Assembly: GCF_002863585.1 (NCBI RefSeq)
Contig: NZ_PGUY01000034.1
Span: 1 to 39,759, forward strand
Direction: 5' to 3'
Length of the DNA stretch: 39,759 nucleotides
Source: Peribacillus deserti
GTDB lineage: Bacteria; Bacillota; Bacilli; Bacillales; DSM-1321
The position numbers were made by a program, and so were the translations under genes. Below the pieces are notes generated by a model that saw nothing but the letters and a program-made list of their open reading frames with translations, did not search any database and was not told the origin of the DNA. Below, in pieces: positions 14,067 through 22,794 of this stretch; the stretch's first letter is position 1, and each line of letters begins with the position of its first letter.

Positions 14067-15449
14067 TCATGGATAGCAGAATGTATCTGTAGAGGAATCT
14101 CCCCCATCAAGCCTGATCTGGTGAGCTCTTACATTTTTCAACTGAAGCAGGAACTTCTCATCGATGGTTATTCCACCTTTCGGGTTTACATCTACTTTAA
14201 TCATTGCACCGTGAATTCCATCGGGATAGAACTGGTCATCCCAGGTACTATACAGAGAATTGGAAAAATAGACCCGTCTTCCGTCCCTGCTCAATTCCAC
14301 CATCTGCGGGCCGCCTGTTATCTGGCTTCCGGATGGGTGAGGCACAGGATCAATTATTCCGCCAATTTTAACAACGCCTGTAAGACTTGGGTTAAAAGGA
14401 TCGCTGACATCGTATTGTCTCAATTCACCGGTCCCCCAGCAGGAAACATATAGAAACTTGTCATCCAGTGACAGTACCATATCGGTTACCAGCGGTGGTA
14501 CTGCCCCTACTCCTTTCAGCGCAGGAGGTAATTTGTCGGGATCAGCGGGCTTTGCGGGTATTTCAATAACCTTTTGCGCTTTCCATTCGCCTTCAAAGCT
14601 GCGATGCCAGACCCAAATAGAGCTGGCCAAATTGGTTACATCAATAACTACACTGGCAAAACCATAGGTTTTACGAGGGTCATGCGCTGGCCGCAGCTCT
14701 AAAACCATTTGGTGCTGGTCCCCAAAATCGATTTCAGCAATATGGCTGCGGGTGCGGCTGTCAAAAAAATGGAGTTTATGACCATATTGCCTATCTAAAA
14801 GGGCTTCCAGATTAAGACCATTTTCAAAAAGAGCCGGCGGAGCCCATTCACTGGTTACCGTAACATCATGTGCAATATGCCACCAAAAATCATAGGCATA
14901 CTGCTGGGTCCCCCTGTCTATTTCCCAAGCGCCAAGTACATTGAAATTGAAGTGATCAAGCAGCAATATGCCTCCTGGGCCTCCATCACCTGCTGCTGCA
15001 CCAAGTGCGCTAATAAAGATTCCTTCCGGCCCGCAGTGGACAGTATGCAGACGGCTGTATCCAGTCCTGCGTTTTATCTCCTCCGGTTCAATCGTGTGAA
15101 CGATTTTCGGATTTCTCGGATCAGGTTTTGTATCGACAATGTACACTCGAGATGAACGGATACCCGGTACAATCAGGTATCTTCTTTCTAATTGGGGATG
15201 AAACGCGGTTGGACATAGTGCCGAGCTGCAGGCATTCCAGCCAAAATGGTGGAGCTCATCTTCCAATCCTTCCGGCAGCTCTAATTTATTTATCAGTTGT
15301 CCATAAGCATTAGAAGCAGGATCCAAATCCACTACTCCAATCGCATCCGGCTTTAATAATGCAACATAGGCAAGCTTTTCCGGTGGTGCCTCCATTGCCG
15401 ATCTTGCTGATGGGTAAAATGTTGGATCTGTCCCAAATAATTTAGCCAT
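14067..15449 (-). CDS. Selenium-binding protein / methanethiol oxidase (SBP56 family)
   Basis: The 460-residue protein matches the SBP56 family, a seven-bladed propeller. Bacterial members oxidise methanethiol to formaldehyde, hydrogen sulphide and hydrogen peroxide and bind copper. Conserved motifs in order: HHFGWNACSSALCP near residue 67, RLHTVHCGPEGIFISALG, WWHIAHDVTVTSEW, DMVLSLDDKFLYVSCWGTGE, GGPQMVELSRDGRRVYFSNS and VRAHQIRLDGGD. Full length. It has no signal peptide, so it acts in the cytosol. It is followed closely by a polytopic membrane protein gene. Later in the window come an SsuABC-like importer and a TauE-like exporter, so sulphur metabolism is a theme, though they are 17 kb away. 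Confidence 0.92.
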   Translation of the reverse strand: MAKLFGTDPTFYPSARSAMEAPPEKLAYVALLKPDAIGVVDLDPASNAYGQLINKLELPEGLEDELHHFGWNACSSALCPTAFHPQLERRYLIVPGIRSSRVYIVDTKPDPRNPKIVHTIEPEEIKRRTGYSRLHTVHCGPEGIFISALGAAAGDGGPGGILLLDHFNFNVLGAWEIDRGTQQYAYDFWWHIAHDVTVTSEWAPPALFENGLNLEALLDRQYGHKLHFFDSRTRSHIAEIDFGDQHQMVLELRPAHDPRKTYGFASVVIDVTNLASSIWVWHRSFEGEWKAQKVIEIPAKPADPDKLPPALKGVGAVPPLVTDMVLSLDDKFLYVSCWGTGELRQYDVSDPFNPSLTGVVKIGGIIDPVPHPSGSQITGGPQMVELSRDGRRVYFSNSLYSTWDDQFYPDGIHGAMIKVDVNPKGGITIDEKFLLQLKNVRAHQIRLDGGDSSTDTFCYP

Positions 15450-15722
15450 CTAATATCCACCTTTCCTTTTAAGTACTGGTGCTGTCATATACCAACTAAT
15501 TCGAGTCTATTAGTCGGAATTTTACGTGTAAATCACACATACCCCTCTTTCACTTTATGGCAGGTTACATTTGATTTATGACAATTCCTTTAAGCAATAT
15601 TATAGATTCTTGAGCTGTTGACTAGTTATAAAACTGGACCTGTTCCGGTTTCAGCCAGTCCACACCATTTGCGAGCAATATGTCGGTTTGTCTGGCATAT
15701 TTCTAGGTTTTTATAATAAAAA
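15450..15722. other. Region upstream of the selenium-binding protein gene
   Basis: No gene. A short inverted repeat CTAAT...ATTAG lies at about 15499-15516, and TGGAC (15635-15639) with GTCCA (15657-15661) can form a hairpin. No promoter with two good boxes was identified. Confidence 0.4.
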
Positions 15723-15907
15723 AGCTCTGTTAAGCATGGCTGTTAATTGAAGCTAGCAGGCACTCGCTTTCCGCGGGGCGTTCCGGGAGCCTCCTCGGCA
15801 TTGACGCCTGTGGGGTCTCCCTTGCCCCGCTTTTCCCGCAGGAGTCTCGCATATCCGTTCCAATCAACATCGTGCAAAAATCAACAATGACCTTTAACAT
15901 AGCCAAT
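15723..15907 (+). repeat. Family A repeat, variant subfamily
   Basis: The core CTCGCTTTCCGCGGGGCG...CCCGCAGGAGTCTCGCA and TTCCAATCAACAT is shared with the other copies, but the ends differ: GCTCTGTTAA on the left and TTAACATAGC on the right, again an imperfect inverted pair. Both ends lie next to AATAAAAA, consistent with a short target duplication, although runs of A make this weak. Confidence 0.65.
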
Positions 15908-15948
15908 AAAAAAAATGCATGAACCCCACATAAAGGATTCATGCATCA
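15907..15948 (-). terminator. Terminator of the Pro/Gly-rich protein gene
   Basis: On the minus strand ATGCATGAA and TTCATGCAT enclose a loop and are followed by a run of eight T. It stands about 40 bases after the stop codon at 15988. Confidence 0.75.
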
Positions 15949-15987
15949 AAGAAGCAAATTTCTGTCCGCTAAAAGACAGTGATCTAT

Positions 15988-16494
15988 TTACACACAAGTA
16001 AACGATTCGATCTGACGCAGGCTAATTCCAAAGTACACCCATCTGAAACCAGTCCAGCGATAACCCGAAATAGAGGTTCTGCCTAAGAAAATGGGATAGA
16101 ACCAAAATTGCTCGCGGTTCCTAAGCCACACATACGTATATCTGAATAAGCATCTCCTAATACTGCCGGGATCGACTGCAAATGCTTGGGCTTGCTGCGT
16201 TTGAGCTGGAATGTATGAAGGCGGCGGAGCAGACGGCGGTCCGGCCTGTTGTCCCTGGCCTGGAGGCCCGAATGGCGGCCCACCCTGTCCCTGGCCTGGA
16301 GATCCGAAAGGCGGCTGGCCAAAAGGAGGCCCCTGGGGCGGTCCCATGGTTCCTCCCTGCGGAGGAAACCCCGGAATGAACTGCCTCCCAAATTCTCCCT
16401 CATAATAATCTTCCGTCATGTATGGCGATGAGTAATAATCGTATTCCTGTCCATAGGGATTGTAATAACCTTCATAATCATCATTAAAATACAT
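15988..16494 (-). CDS. Pro/Gly/Gln-rich protein of unknown function, possible spore or surface protein
   Basis: The 168-residue protein starts with a Tyr/Asp-rich segment (MYFNDDYEGYYNPYGQEYDY), followed by Gly-Pro-Gln repeats (PPFGQPPFGSPGQGQGGPPF and similar) at about 45-95, and a compact aromatic C-terminal domain with CLFRYTYVWLRNREQFWFYP and a final FTCV. The tail looks like a conserved Bacillus domain of unknown function. The low-complexity middle is typical of spore-coat and exosporium proteins, but that is inference. I set the start at 16494, where AGGAG stands eight bases before the ATG; the frame continues 20 codons upstream without a better site. Confidence 0.72.
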   Translation of the reverse strand: MYFNDDYEGYYNPYGQEYDYYSSPYMTEDYYEGEFGRQFIPGFPPQGGTMGPPQGPPFGQPPFGSPGQGQGGPPFGPPGQGQQAGPPSAPPPSYIPAQTQQAQAFAVDPGSIRRCLFRYTYVWLRNREQFWFYPIFLGRTSISGYRWTGFRWVYFGISLRQIESFTCV

Positions 16495-16617
16495 CCATTG
16501 CACTCCTCTGCTATAGGCATACATCATCCTATTCCGGAGGGAAAGAACTATCAACTTGTACGTTGAAAAGTGGGTAATTGCCTAGTGGCTGCTAGACGCA
16601 AACGATTCGGCCAGAGT

Positions 16618-16653
16618 AAAAAAAGCATGATTTCCCTAAAGAATTCATGCTTT
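16618..16653 (-). terminator. Terminator of the GH63-type glycosidase gene
   Basis: On the minus strand AAGCATGA and TCATGCTT form an eight-base-pair stem followed by seven T, about 20 bases after the stop at 16672. Confidence 0.75.
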
Positions 16654-16671
16654 ACATATCGAAGAATTAAA

Positions 16672-18393
16672 TTATCGTCCCTCTGAAACAAAATGGATAA
16701 ATGTGCTTGCTGTCCAGGTAAAGGATTTATCTCTAAGTGCTCTTCCTGATGTGGCTTCATAATTTTCCGGGAAGCCGTTTAAACGGGCCATCTCACAAAA
16801 ACGATCAGCTATATCCCCTGCCAGCTCATGTTCGCCGCAATCTTTCAATGCTTCGACAAACAGCAGTGTGGTTGGAGCCCAGATTGGTCCTCTCCAGTAA
16901 GCATCTGCCTCATAATCAGGGCTGTCGATGGCTTCTGTTGCAATTCCCCATTTTGTTAAGTAGCGGTCGCTTGTCAGTACTTCAACCATTTTATTTCTAA
17001 TTTGTTCCGGCAGTCTTTTTCCTAAAACCAGTGATACAAGCGGCAATACCCCATTGCTTTGGATGATTTCGTCATTTAGCATCTGTTTTGCCACTGGCAC
17101 ATCATCAACTATGAAATAGTCAAGGAAGCGCTTAATGAGTGCATCTGCTTTTTCTGTCCAATACAGCTTCTGTTCCTGATTGTCCATTTTCTCGGCAAGA
17201 GAAGCCAATAAATCCATCCCTTTTATGATAAAGGCAGTTAAGTCAGGGCTGTTGACTAATACTGGATCTCTAAAGACTGTGCTGTTGTCCTGGCCTGAGT
17301 CGTTGCCATGATGATATTCACAAATACCATCCTGATTGGAATCTTTGTATATTAAATAAAAATTCATTTGTTTTTCTATGTATTGATATGTTATCGATAA
17401 TTGCTCTTCTGTAAAAGGCATTTTCTCCATCATCTTGCTAAAGAAGTACCCATGAACAGGAGGTTTGGCAAAATTCCAGCGCAGTGTGGAATCACTTACT
17501 GAACCCGGAATCTGACCAAGTTCATCTTGATAGTCAAACAGGACGGCCATCTGGTCCCAAGCTAAATCATTATCCACCCCGGCAAGTGCCAAAGCATTAA
17601 AGCAATGATCCCAGCTCCATGCCCCCAGGAAATGATTATTAGAACAATACAGCGTATTTCGCTTTAAGTAGCCTTCTGGCCGGACAAACGTTGACCAATT
17701 CGTATAGGCTGCAAGCATTGCTGCGTCGTAGAATTCTGGTTTTACATTAGGAATCTTGGAAAAGTAATTTTGTAGGCTTTGCTTTGATTGAGCCAGACTC
17801 GCTTCAAAATCAAATTCGTATTTTTCTGGTATAGCAGCGTTGGTTGGAATATCTTCAATTACGCATAAAAACTCGTTTTTATTATTTGGTGATATTTCAA
17901 TGATTGAAGAGTTATTCGCCTTTTCTTCGCTGCCAGCTGCATCGTAGTGGATATCCTGATTCAATGAAATAATTCCATCGGGACTGTAAATAAGGAATTT
18001 TGTCAGGTTTTTATAGCTGTTGACGATACAGTATTCTTCCCCTTTTTTACCCAGCAGAAAATTGTATTCAAAATTATAAACAGGCTGAGTGTCAAAGCGG
18101 ATTCCTAGATTTTCTCCTCTTCCTTTTACAAGAATGCGGGAATCTCCGTCAAAACAGATCGACATTTCCCCGCCATCGAATGTTAAGAAAATCTCAGAAA
18201 AGTCGGCTTTATATTGATATTCGACCGGCTCATTATTTTTAAGAGGAATGATTTTCATTATATTCATATGGCTTCTTGATTTGCCTCGTAAACTATTTAT
18301 ATATAATCCAGATTCGGCAACCGTTTTCTTTTCCTGGTAATTGATAGACATATAAGAACCAAAAAAACTAAACGGAATATCTTTTAGATTCAC
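16672..18393 (-). CDS. GH63/MGH1-type glycoside hydrolase
   Basis: This 573-residue protein has a beta-sandwich N-terminus (about 1-200) and an (alpha/alpha)6 catalytic domain like the GH63 group, which includes mannosylglycerate and glucosylglycerate hydrolases. D262 in GAWSWDHCFNALAL and E543 in NGFPENYEATSG are the likely acid and base. There is no signal peptide, so it works in the cytosol. It starts with GTG after AAGGAG. It is transcribed away from a trehalose/sucrose-type PTS permease, and a TreR-like operator lies ahead of each gene. A joint role in uptake and cleavage of a glucoside or mannoside is likely. Whether it cleaves a phosphorylated sugar, as PTS import would require, cannot be told. 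Confidence 0.85.
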   Translation of the reverse strand: MNLKDIPFSFFGSYMSINYQEKKTVAESGLYINSLRGKSRSHMNIMKIIPLKNNEPVEYQYKADFSEIFLTFDGGEMSICFDGDSRILVKGRGENLGIRFDTQPVYNFEYNFLLGKKGEEYCIVNSYKNLTKFLIYSPDGIISLNQDIHYDAAGSEEKANNSSIIEISPNNKNEFLCVIEDIPTNAAIPEKYEFDFEASLAQSKQSLQNYFSKIPNVKPEFYDAAMLAAYTNWSTFVRPEGYLKRNTLYCSNNHFLGAWSWDHCFNALALAGVDNDLAWDQMAVLFDYQDELGQIPGSVSDSTLRWNFAKPPVHGYFFSKMMEKMPFTEEQLSITYQYIEKQMNFYLIYKDSNQDGICEYHHGNDSGQDNSTVFRDPVLVNSPDLTAFIIKGMDLLASLAEKMDNQEQKLYWTEKADALIKRFLDYFIVDDVPVAKQMLNDEIIQSNGVLPLVSLVLGKRLPEQIRNKMVEVLTSDRYLTKWGIATEAIDSPDYEADAYWRGPIWAPTTLLFVEALKDCGEHELAGDIADRFCEMARLNGFPENYEATSGRALRDKSFTWTASTFIHFVSEGR

Positions 18394-18417
18394 GTAGAAA
18401 ACTCCTTTAATATCGAA

Positions 18418-18431
18418 CTAGTATATACAAG
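18418..18431. promoter_or_regulatory. TreR-like operator, glycosidase side
   Basis: CTAGTATATACAAG matches the palindrome CTTGTATATACAAG in 13 of 14 bases. It lies 25 bases upstream of the glycosidase start. The Bacillus TreR operator, from memory, is TTGTATATACAA. Confidence 0.6.
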
Positions 18432-18494
18432 TCACATCCTAATTTAGCATAGACGAAAGATTAGTCAAGAATTTATATTTTCTAAATATTCACC

Positions 18495-18523
18495 TTGACA
18501 TATAAATTTTTTTAAAATAATGT
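18495..18523 (+). promoter_or_regulatory. Probable promoter of the PTS permease gene
   Basis: A perfect -35 TTGACA (18495-18500) is followed by a weak -10, TAATGT at 17 bases (18518-18523). The TreR-like operator begins five bases later and would block transcription start. Confidence 0.45.
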
Positions 18524-18527
18524 AGAG

Positions 18528-18541
18528 CTTGTATATACAAG
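18528..18541. promoter_or_regulatory. TreR-like operator, PTS side (perfect 14-bp palindrome)
   Basis: CTTGTATATACAAG is perfectly palindromic and contains the TreR core TTGTATATACAA as I remember it. It stands between the -10 and the ribosome site of the PTS gene. No GntR-family regulator gene is in this window, so the regulator acts from elsewhere. Confidence 0.65.
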
Positions 18542-18566
18542 TAAATACAACGAAGAGGTGTTCAAC

Positions 18567-20009
18567 ATGTCAGAATTAAAGGATAGTCTGTCACAGATTA
18601 TTCAAAACATCGGCGGTGCGGACAATATTGAAAGCGCATCCAACTGTGTGACTCGACTGCGTCTGGTTCTTAATGACAAAAATCAAGTCAACGTAAAAAA
18701 TCTTGAAAAGCTTGATCTTGTAAAAGGTACCTTCTTTGCCAGCGGTCAATTTCAAATCATTATCGGCCCTGGTTTAGTAGAAAAGGTATATGCAGAGTTT
18801 ATCAAGCAGACTGGTCTCAAAGAAAGCACGATGACGGAAGTAAAGGAAACAACCCGTGCAAAAGGAAACCTATTACAAAAAGGGATTAGGACACTTGCTG
18901 ATATCTTCATACCTATCCTGCCTGCCATTGTCGCTTCCGGTCTCTTAATGGGTTTTAACAATCTTCTGGCGAACCCGGGACTTTTCTATGAGAAGTCGGT
19001 TTTAGAAGTACATACTGGCATTGCAGGAATCTCACAGATTATAAACCTAGCAGCAAATGCGGCATTCACGTTCCTCCCAGCATTGATTGGATGGTCCGCT
19101 GTTAAAAAATTCGGTGGAAATCCTGTTCTAGGAATTGTATTGGGATTAATTTTAGTCCATCCCGCTTTAATGTCCGCTTACGATTACGCAGCTGATCCAA
19201 GCAAGGTTAAATATTGGGATGTATTAGGATACAAGATTGAACAGGTTGGTTATCAGGGACAAGTCCTTCCCGTCTTGTTCGCAGCTTTTATTTTAGCCTG
19301 GTTTGAGAAAACGCTTAAAAAACGGATTCCTGATGCGGTACAATTAATTTTTGTGTCACCAATAGCACTGATTTTAACAACTTTCTTAACATTCATTGTG
19401 ATTGGACCTCTCACCATGACCGGGGCCAACTGGATTACTGATGGAGTGGTTTACTTATTCGATGTTGCTCCAGTACTCGCTGGTGCAGTTTATGCCTTCA
19501 TTTCTCCATTGCTTGTTATTACTGGAATGCATCATTTGTTCCTTGGCGTAAACCTGCAAATGGCCGGAAGTTTGGGATATGTAACACTGTGGCCGATCGG
19601 TGATACCGTTACATTAGCACAGGGAACTGCAGCACTAACGATGTTCTTTATCCTGAAACATAACAAGAAAATGAAAAACATTGCCCTTACTTCATCATTT
19701 ACAGCATGGTTAGGAATTACCGAGCCGGCCATTTATGGTGTAAACCTTAGGTATCGTTATCCTTTCATCGCAGTAATGCTTGCAAGTGCTGTTGGAAGCG
19801 GATTCTTAGCATACTTTGACGTGAAAGCGACTTCAATCGGCGTAGGCGGACTCTTCTCCTTCCTATCCGTATTCCCTAAATATTGGGGTGTGTACTTCAC
19901 TGGTAATGCACTGACCATTATCTTGACTGCACTAATTACTTTCTTGTTCTTTAAAAGCAAACGCTTTAAGACTGAGGAAGTAATTCATGTAGAGAAAATA
20001 GCAAGTTAA
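18567..20009 (+). CDS. PTS permease EIIBC, trehalose/sucrose (glucoside) family
   Basis: The 480-residue protein has an N-terminal EIIB domain with the phospho-cysteine C27 in ESASNCVTRLRL and a C-terminal EIIC domain of about ten membrane helices with TGMHHLFLGVN and GITEPAIYGVN. There is no EIIA domain, so it must borrow one, as TreP and SacP of Bacillus do. It imports a disaccharide or glucoside and phosphorylates it. The ATG at 18567 follows GAGGTG by six bases; the GTG at 18558 overlaps that site and is rejected. It is divergent from the GH63-type hydrolase and preceded by a TreR-like operator. The usual partner, phosphotrehalase TreA, is not beside it, so the substrate may be something other than trehalose. 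Confidence 0.9.
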   Translation: MSELKDSLSQIIQNIGGADNIESASNCVTRLRLVLNDKNQVNVKNLEKLDLVKGTFFASGQFQIIIGPGLVEKVYAEFIKQTGLKESTMTEVKETTRAKGNLLQKGIRTLADIFIPILPAIVASGLLMGFNNLLANPGLFYEKSVLEVHTGIAGISQIINLAANAAFTFLPALIGWSAVKKFGGNPVLGIVLGLILVHPALMSAYDYAADPSKVKYWDVLGYKIEQVGYQGQVLPVLFAAFILAWFEKTLKKRIPDAVQLIFVSPIALILTTFLTFIVIGPLTMTGANWITDGVVYLFDVAPVLAGAVYAFISPLLVITGMHHLFLGVNLQMAGSLGYVTLWPIGDTVTLAQGTAALTMFFILKHNKKMKNIALTSSFTAWLGITEPAIYGVNLRYRYPFIAVMLASAVGSGFLAYFDVKATSIGVGGLFSFLSVFPKYWGVYFTGNALTIILTALITFLFFKSKRFKTEEVIHVEKIAS

Positions 20010-20097
20010 TATAAAGCCCTGAATGCGGGACTTTTTAGTGAAGTAGAAAGTATTCATGGTCTTACAAATCTGCAATTACAATTCTTCATGTCAAAAA

Positions 20098-20126
20098 CGA
20101 CAGGATTCCAGTCCTGTCGTTTTTTA
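20098..20126 (+). terminator. Terminator after the PTS gene
   Basis: ACGACAGGA (20098-20106) and TCCTGTCGT (20112-20120) form a nine-base-pair stem followed by a T-run. The 90 bases between stop and hairpin hold no feature I recognise. Confidence 0.75.
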
Positions 20127-20375
20127 GTTTTACTAACTCCTCCTGAAAAACTGCAGTTCAGCTTAAACAGGAGAAAATGAATAGGCTATGTTATTTCATT
20201 ATTAGAATCTGTCCCACATTCCTTCCGTTTTTATTGGACAGTGGTTACGGACTTAATTCCACAATGTTTCCCGCACAAACTACAGCGAAAGTTTATTGCA
20301 TCTGTACGATGCTGAACAATTATTTAGCACTTCTAATGACTCCTTCACAAAAAAACAACAGCGGATATTTTCTCA
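20127..20375. other. Intergenic stretch, possible repeat remnant on the minus strand
   Basis: No gene is called. The minus strand between about 20200 and 20300 (with GTGGAATTAAGTCCGTAACC and GGAATGTGGGACAG) is reminiscent of a short repeat I have seen in other Bacillus genomes, but I cannot confirm this here and no second copy lies in the window. Confidence 0.3.
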
Positions 20376-20379
20376 TAAG

Positions 20380-20419
20380 AAAAACTGCACCTCCTAATGG
20401 TTGAGGTGCAGTTTTTTAG
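20380..20419 (-). terminator. Terminator of the sstT gene, usable from both sides
   Basis: AAAAACTGCACCTC and GAGGTGCAGTTTTT are exact complements with a nine-base loop. The minus strand ends in a T-run, about 10 bases beyond the stop codon at 20430. Confidence 0.8.
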
Positions 20420-20429
20420 ATGTACAACT

Positions 20430-21668
20430 TTATGCTGCTTTATGGATATCTATCTTTTTACCTTCTTTGCGCCATTCCTTATATTCTGCCGCTGCTGTGA
20501 AAAGCACGTCTGTGGATGAGTTAAGTGCTGTTTCAAAAGAGTCTTGCAAAACGCCAATGATAAATCCGACTCCAACCACTTGCATGGCAACATCAGAAGA
20601 GATTCCGAATAAATTGCATGCCAGTGGAATCAGTAATAGGGATCCGCCAGCCACCCCTGAAGCTCCGCATGCACAAATAGCTGACAGGACACTAAGGATG
20701 ATGGCTGTGGGGATGTCCACCTGAATGTTCAGCGTATGGACCGCTGCAAGTGTCAAAACAGATATTGTGACAGCAGCACCTGCCATGTTGATCGTGGCAC
20801 CTAAAGGAATGGATACTGAATAACTATCCTTATTCAATCCTAAATCTTCACATAATCTCATATTTACCGGGATATTTGAAGCAGAACTGCGTGTGAAGAA
20901 TGCTGTAATCCCACTTTCCTTTAAGCACTTAAATACGAGCGGGTAAGGGTTCTGCCTGATATTTATAAACACGATGACCGGATTGACCACCAGGGCAACA
21001 AAGGCCATGCAGCCTATTAAAACGGCAAGTAGCTTTCCATAGCCCATTAAGGCATGTATTCCATTTGCAGTGATCGATTCAAAGACCAGCCCCATGATTC
21101 CAAGCGGCGCAAATTTTATAACCCATGCGACCAGTCTGGCAGCTGCATCCGAAAAATTAGTAATCATCGTTTTTGTCGTATCTGCTGCATTTCTCAATGC
21201 CATTCCAAGGAGTACTGCCCAAGCTAAAATTCCGATGTAGTTTGCATTATAAATGGCTTTAACTGGGTTATCCACAACGTTCATCAGCAATGATTTGAGA
21301 ACTTCTACAACACCGCCGGGAGGGGTCACACCCTCAGCGCCCTTTGTAAGTGTTAAGCTGACCGGGAAAATAAAACTGACAACGACCGCCACTAGCCCAG
21401 CTAAAAAGGTTCCTAAAAGGTATAGGGAGATAATCGATTTCATATTCGTTTTTTGGCCGCGCTTGTGCTGCGCTATCGCCGACATGACGAGGAAAAGTAC
21501 CAATATAGGTGCAATTGCTTTTAACGCGCCCACAAATAATGATCCTAAAATGACAACAGGTTTTGCTATCTCTGGGATCGTTACAGCCAGGATAATGCCA
21601 ATAATCAGACCTATAATGATTTGTTTTACCAGACTCAATTGACTCCACTTTTTCAGTTGACGTTTCAC
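20430..21668 (-). CDS. sstT: Sodium/serine-threonine symporter SstT
   Basis: The 412-residue protein is a member of the dicarboxylate/amino acid:cation symporter family with two re-entrant hairpins. The SstT-type motif [12 protein letters not shown] is present, followed by [16 protein letters not shown] and a second hairpin around [21 protein letters not shown]. It imports serine and threonine with sodium. I set a GTG start at 21668 ([10 protein letters not shown]) because AGGAGG precedes it by seven bases; the frame continues 24 codons upstream with no ribosome site. It is monocistronic, with a terminator just after the stop. Confidence 0.92.
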   Translation of the reverse strand: MKRQLKKWSQLSLVKQIIIGLIIGIILAVTIPEIAKPVVILGSLFVGALKAIAPILVLFLVMSAIAQHKRGQKTNMKSIISLYLLGTFLAGLVAVVVSFIFPVSLTLTKGAEGVTPPGGVVEVLKSLLMNVVDNPVKAIYNANYIGILAWAVLLGMALRNAADTTKTMITNFSDAAARLVAWVIKFAPLGIMGLVFESITANGIHALMGYGKLLAVLIGCMAFVALVVNPVIVFINIRQNPYPLVFKCLKESGITAFFTRSSASNIPVNMRLCEDLGLNKDSYSVSIPLGATINMAGAAVTISVLTLAAVHTLNIQVDIPTAIILSVLSAICACGASGVAGGSLLLIPLACNLFGISSDVAMQVVGVGFIIGVLQDSFETALNSSTDVLFTAAAEYKEWRKEGKKIDIHKAA

Positions 21669-22208
21669 AGAATTTCCTCCTAGATGACTATTATTCGGTA
21701 CCAAACAGCGTGTCATAGAGTTCGGCTTAGATGTTCTCACTTTATGCTTTCCAGACTTCCTTAAATAGGTTTATCTCATTGCGGCCAATTGTAATGAAGT
21801 AGATTTTTAGTTGATTTTACACCTACGATTATCGATCTGTTCAATTTTATTCCACTCCAAAAGGACAAATGTATTTCTAATAAATATGATTATATAGAAT
21901 GGATTGATATATTACAATATTTTTATTTTGGATTTAAAAAAGCAATTACTTTAAAAAATTTTAATATGTCCGGCAATCTATTCGACATGCCGACAAACTT
22001 CTTTCCATACTACGGCGCTGATCTCACATATCTAAAGTTTCAAGATCAGAGCTGCTGCACATTTAACTAACAATTAAAGAACAATAAATTGTTAGTTTAA
22101 AAGAAAAGTGTAAGATTGGTTACGCTAAAATGAAAGGTTGTATAACTAAACATTAATTCGGTGATACGGAACTCGTATGGGGTATGGTCTGTCGAAAAAT
22201 TGAAAGGG
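21669..22208. other. AT-rich intergenic region upstream of sstT
   Basis: About 540 bases without a credible gene. CTAACAATT (22067-22075) and AATTGTTAG (22088-22096) form a nine-base inverted repeat. A pair of related segments, TGTCCGGCA (21967-21975) and CATGCCGACA, flanks 21980. Nothing else was recognised. Confidence 0.45.
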
Positions 22209-22214
22209 AGAAAA

Positions 22215-22260
22215 TAGAAAGGAGCCTGAACCCGTTTCCGGGCGCAGGCTCCTGTAAAAC
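22215..22260 (-). terminator. Terminator of the 87-residue protein gene
   Basis: On the minus strand AGGAGCCTG and CAGGCTCCT form the stem base with an inner CCCG/CGGG pairing, followed by TTTCTATTTTC. It lies just after the stop at 22264. Confidence 0.7.
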
Positions 22261-22263
22261 TAT

Positions 22264-22527
22264 TTATTGAAAATGGCCATTATTATTATTCACGATAGCT
22301 TTCGCTTGTTCAAAGTCCGCTTCCGATACCAGGAATTCAACAATATATGGACGATGTTGACCGCTATGATCCTCATCCCTGAAAACATCTCTTATAATAT
22401 CCAGTATCCGGTTGTTGTCCTCGGGAACTTTATCCACCATTACATCTGATACAGTCAGTGCCTGCAGTTTGACCCTTACATCCTCGGCATCGTTTTCATT
22501 TCTAAAATAAGCCGCAACTCTTTCCAT
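22264..22527 (-). CDS. Small conserved-looking protein of unknown function
   Basis: The 87-residue protein opens MERVAAYFRNENDAEDVRVK, continues with VSDVMVDKVPED, and has a second strand-helix unit near the end (RPYIVEFLVSEADFEQAKAI). The pattern of strand, helix, strand twice suggests a ferredoxin-like fold similar to the N-terminal part of general stress proteins that begin with an amino-acid-like alternation of N, E and A. I do not recognise a named family. It has no signal peptide or membrane segment. It has its own terminator and appears monocistronic. Confidence 0.7.
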   Translation of the reverse strand: MERVAAYFRNENDAEDVRVKLQALTVSDVMVDKVPEDNNRILDIIRDVFRDEDHSGQHRPYIVEFLVSEADFEQAKAIVNNNNGHFQ

Positions 22528-22639
22528 TCCGCTTCACTTCCCTCTCTTATTTTATCCGTTACATATACATAACCTTTTTTATGATCTATGAAACCGTTTC
22601 CGATTATTGTTTCTGAGTACGATCAACCTGTTTATTACA

Positions 22640-22670
22640 TAGAAAAAAGCCTACCCTCGTAGGCTCTATC
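22640..22670 (-). terminator. Terminator downstream of the MscS-family gene
   Basis: On the minus strand AGCCTAC and GTAGGCT close a four-base loop and are followed by six T. The distance to the stop at 22795 is about 125 bases. Confidence 0.65.
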
Positions 22671-22794
22671 TCTATTCTGTTACCGTAACCAAAGCTGGAT
22701 TAATCCTTCCGTTATCCTAAACGTGAACATGTATTAGAAATAAGCAGCAATGGTAAGGAAACAATCCATATTCCAATGGCTAGCAGCTCTTTAT

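Noticed and set aside
16182-16431. Open frames antisense to the Pro/Gly-rich gene
   Set aside because: They are shadows of its repetitive GC-rich middle part.
20177-20404. 75-codon open frame between the PTS and SstT genes
   Set aside because: No ribosome site, runs into the terminator, and composition is unlike a protein.
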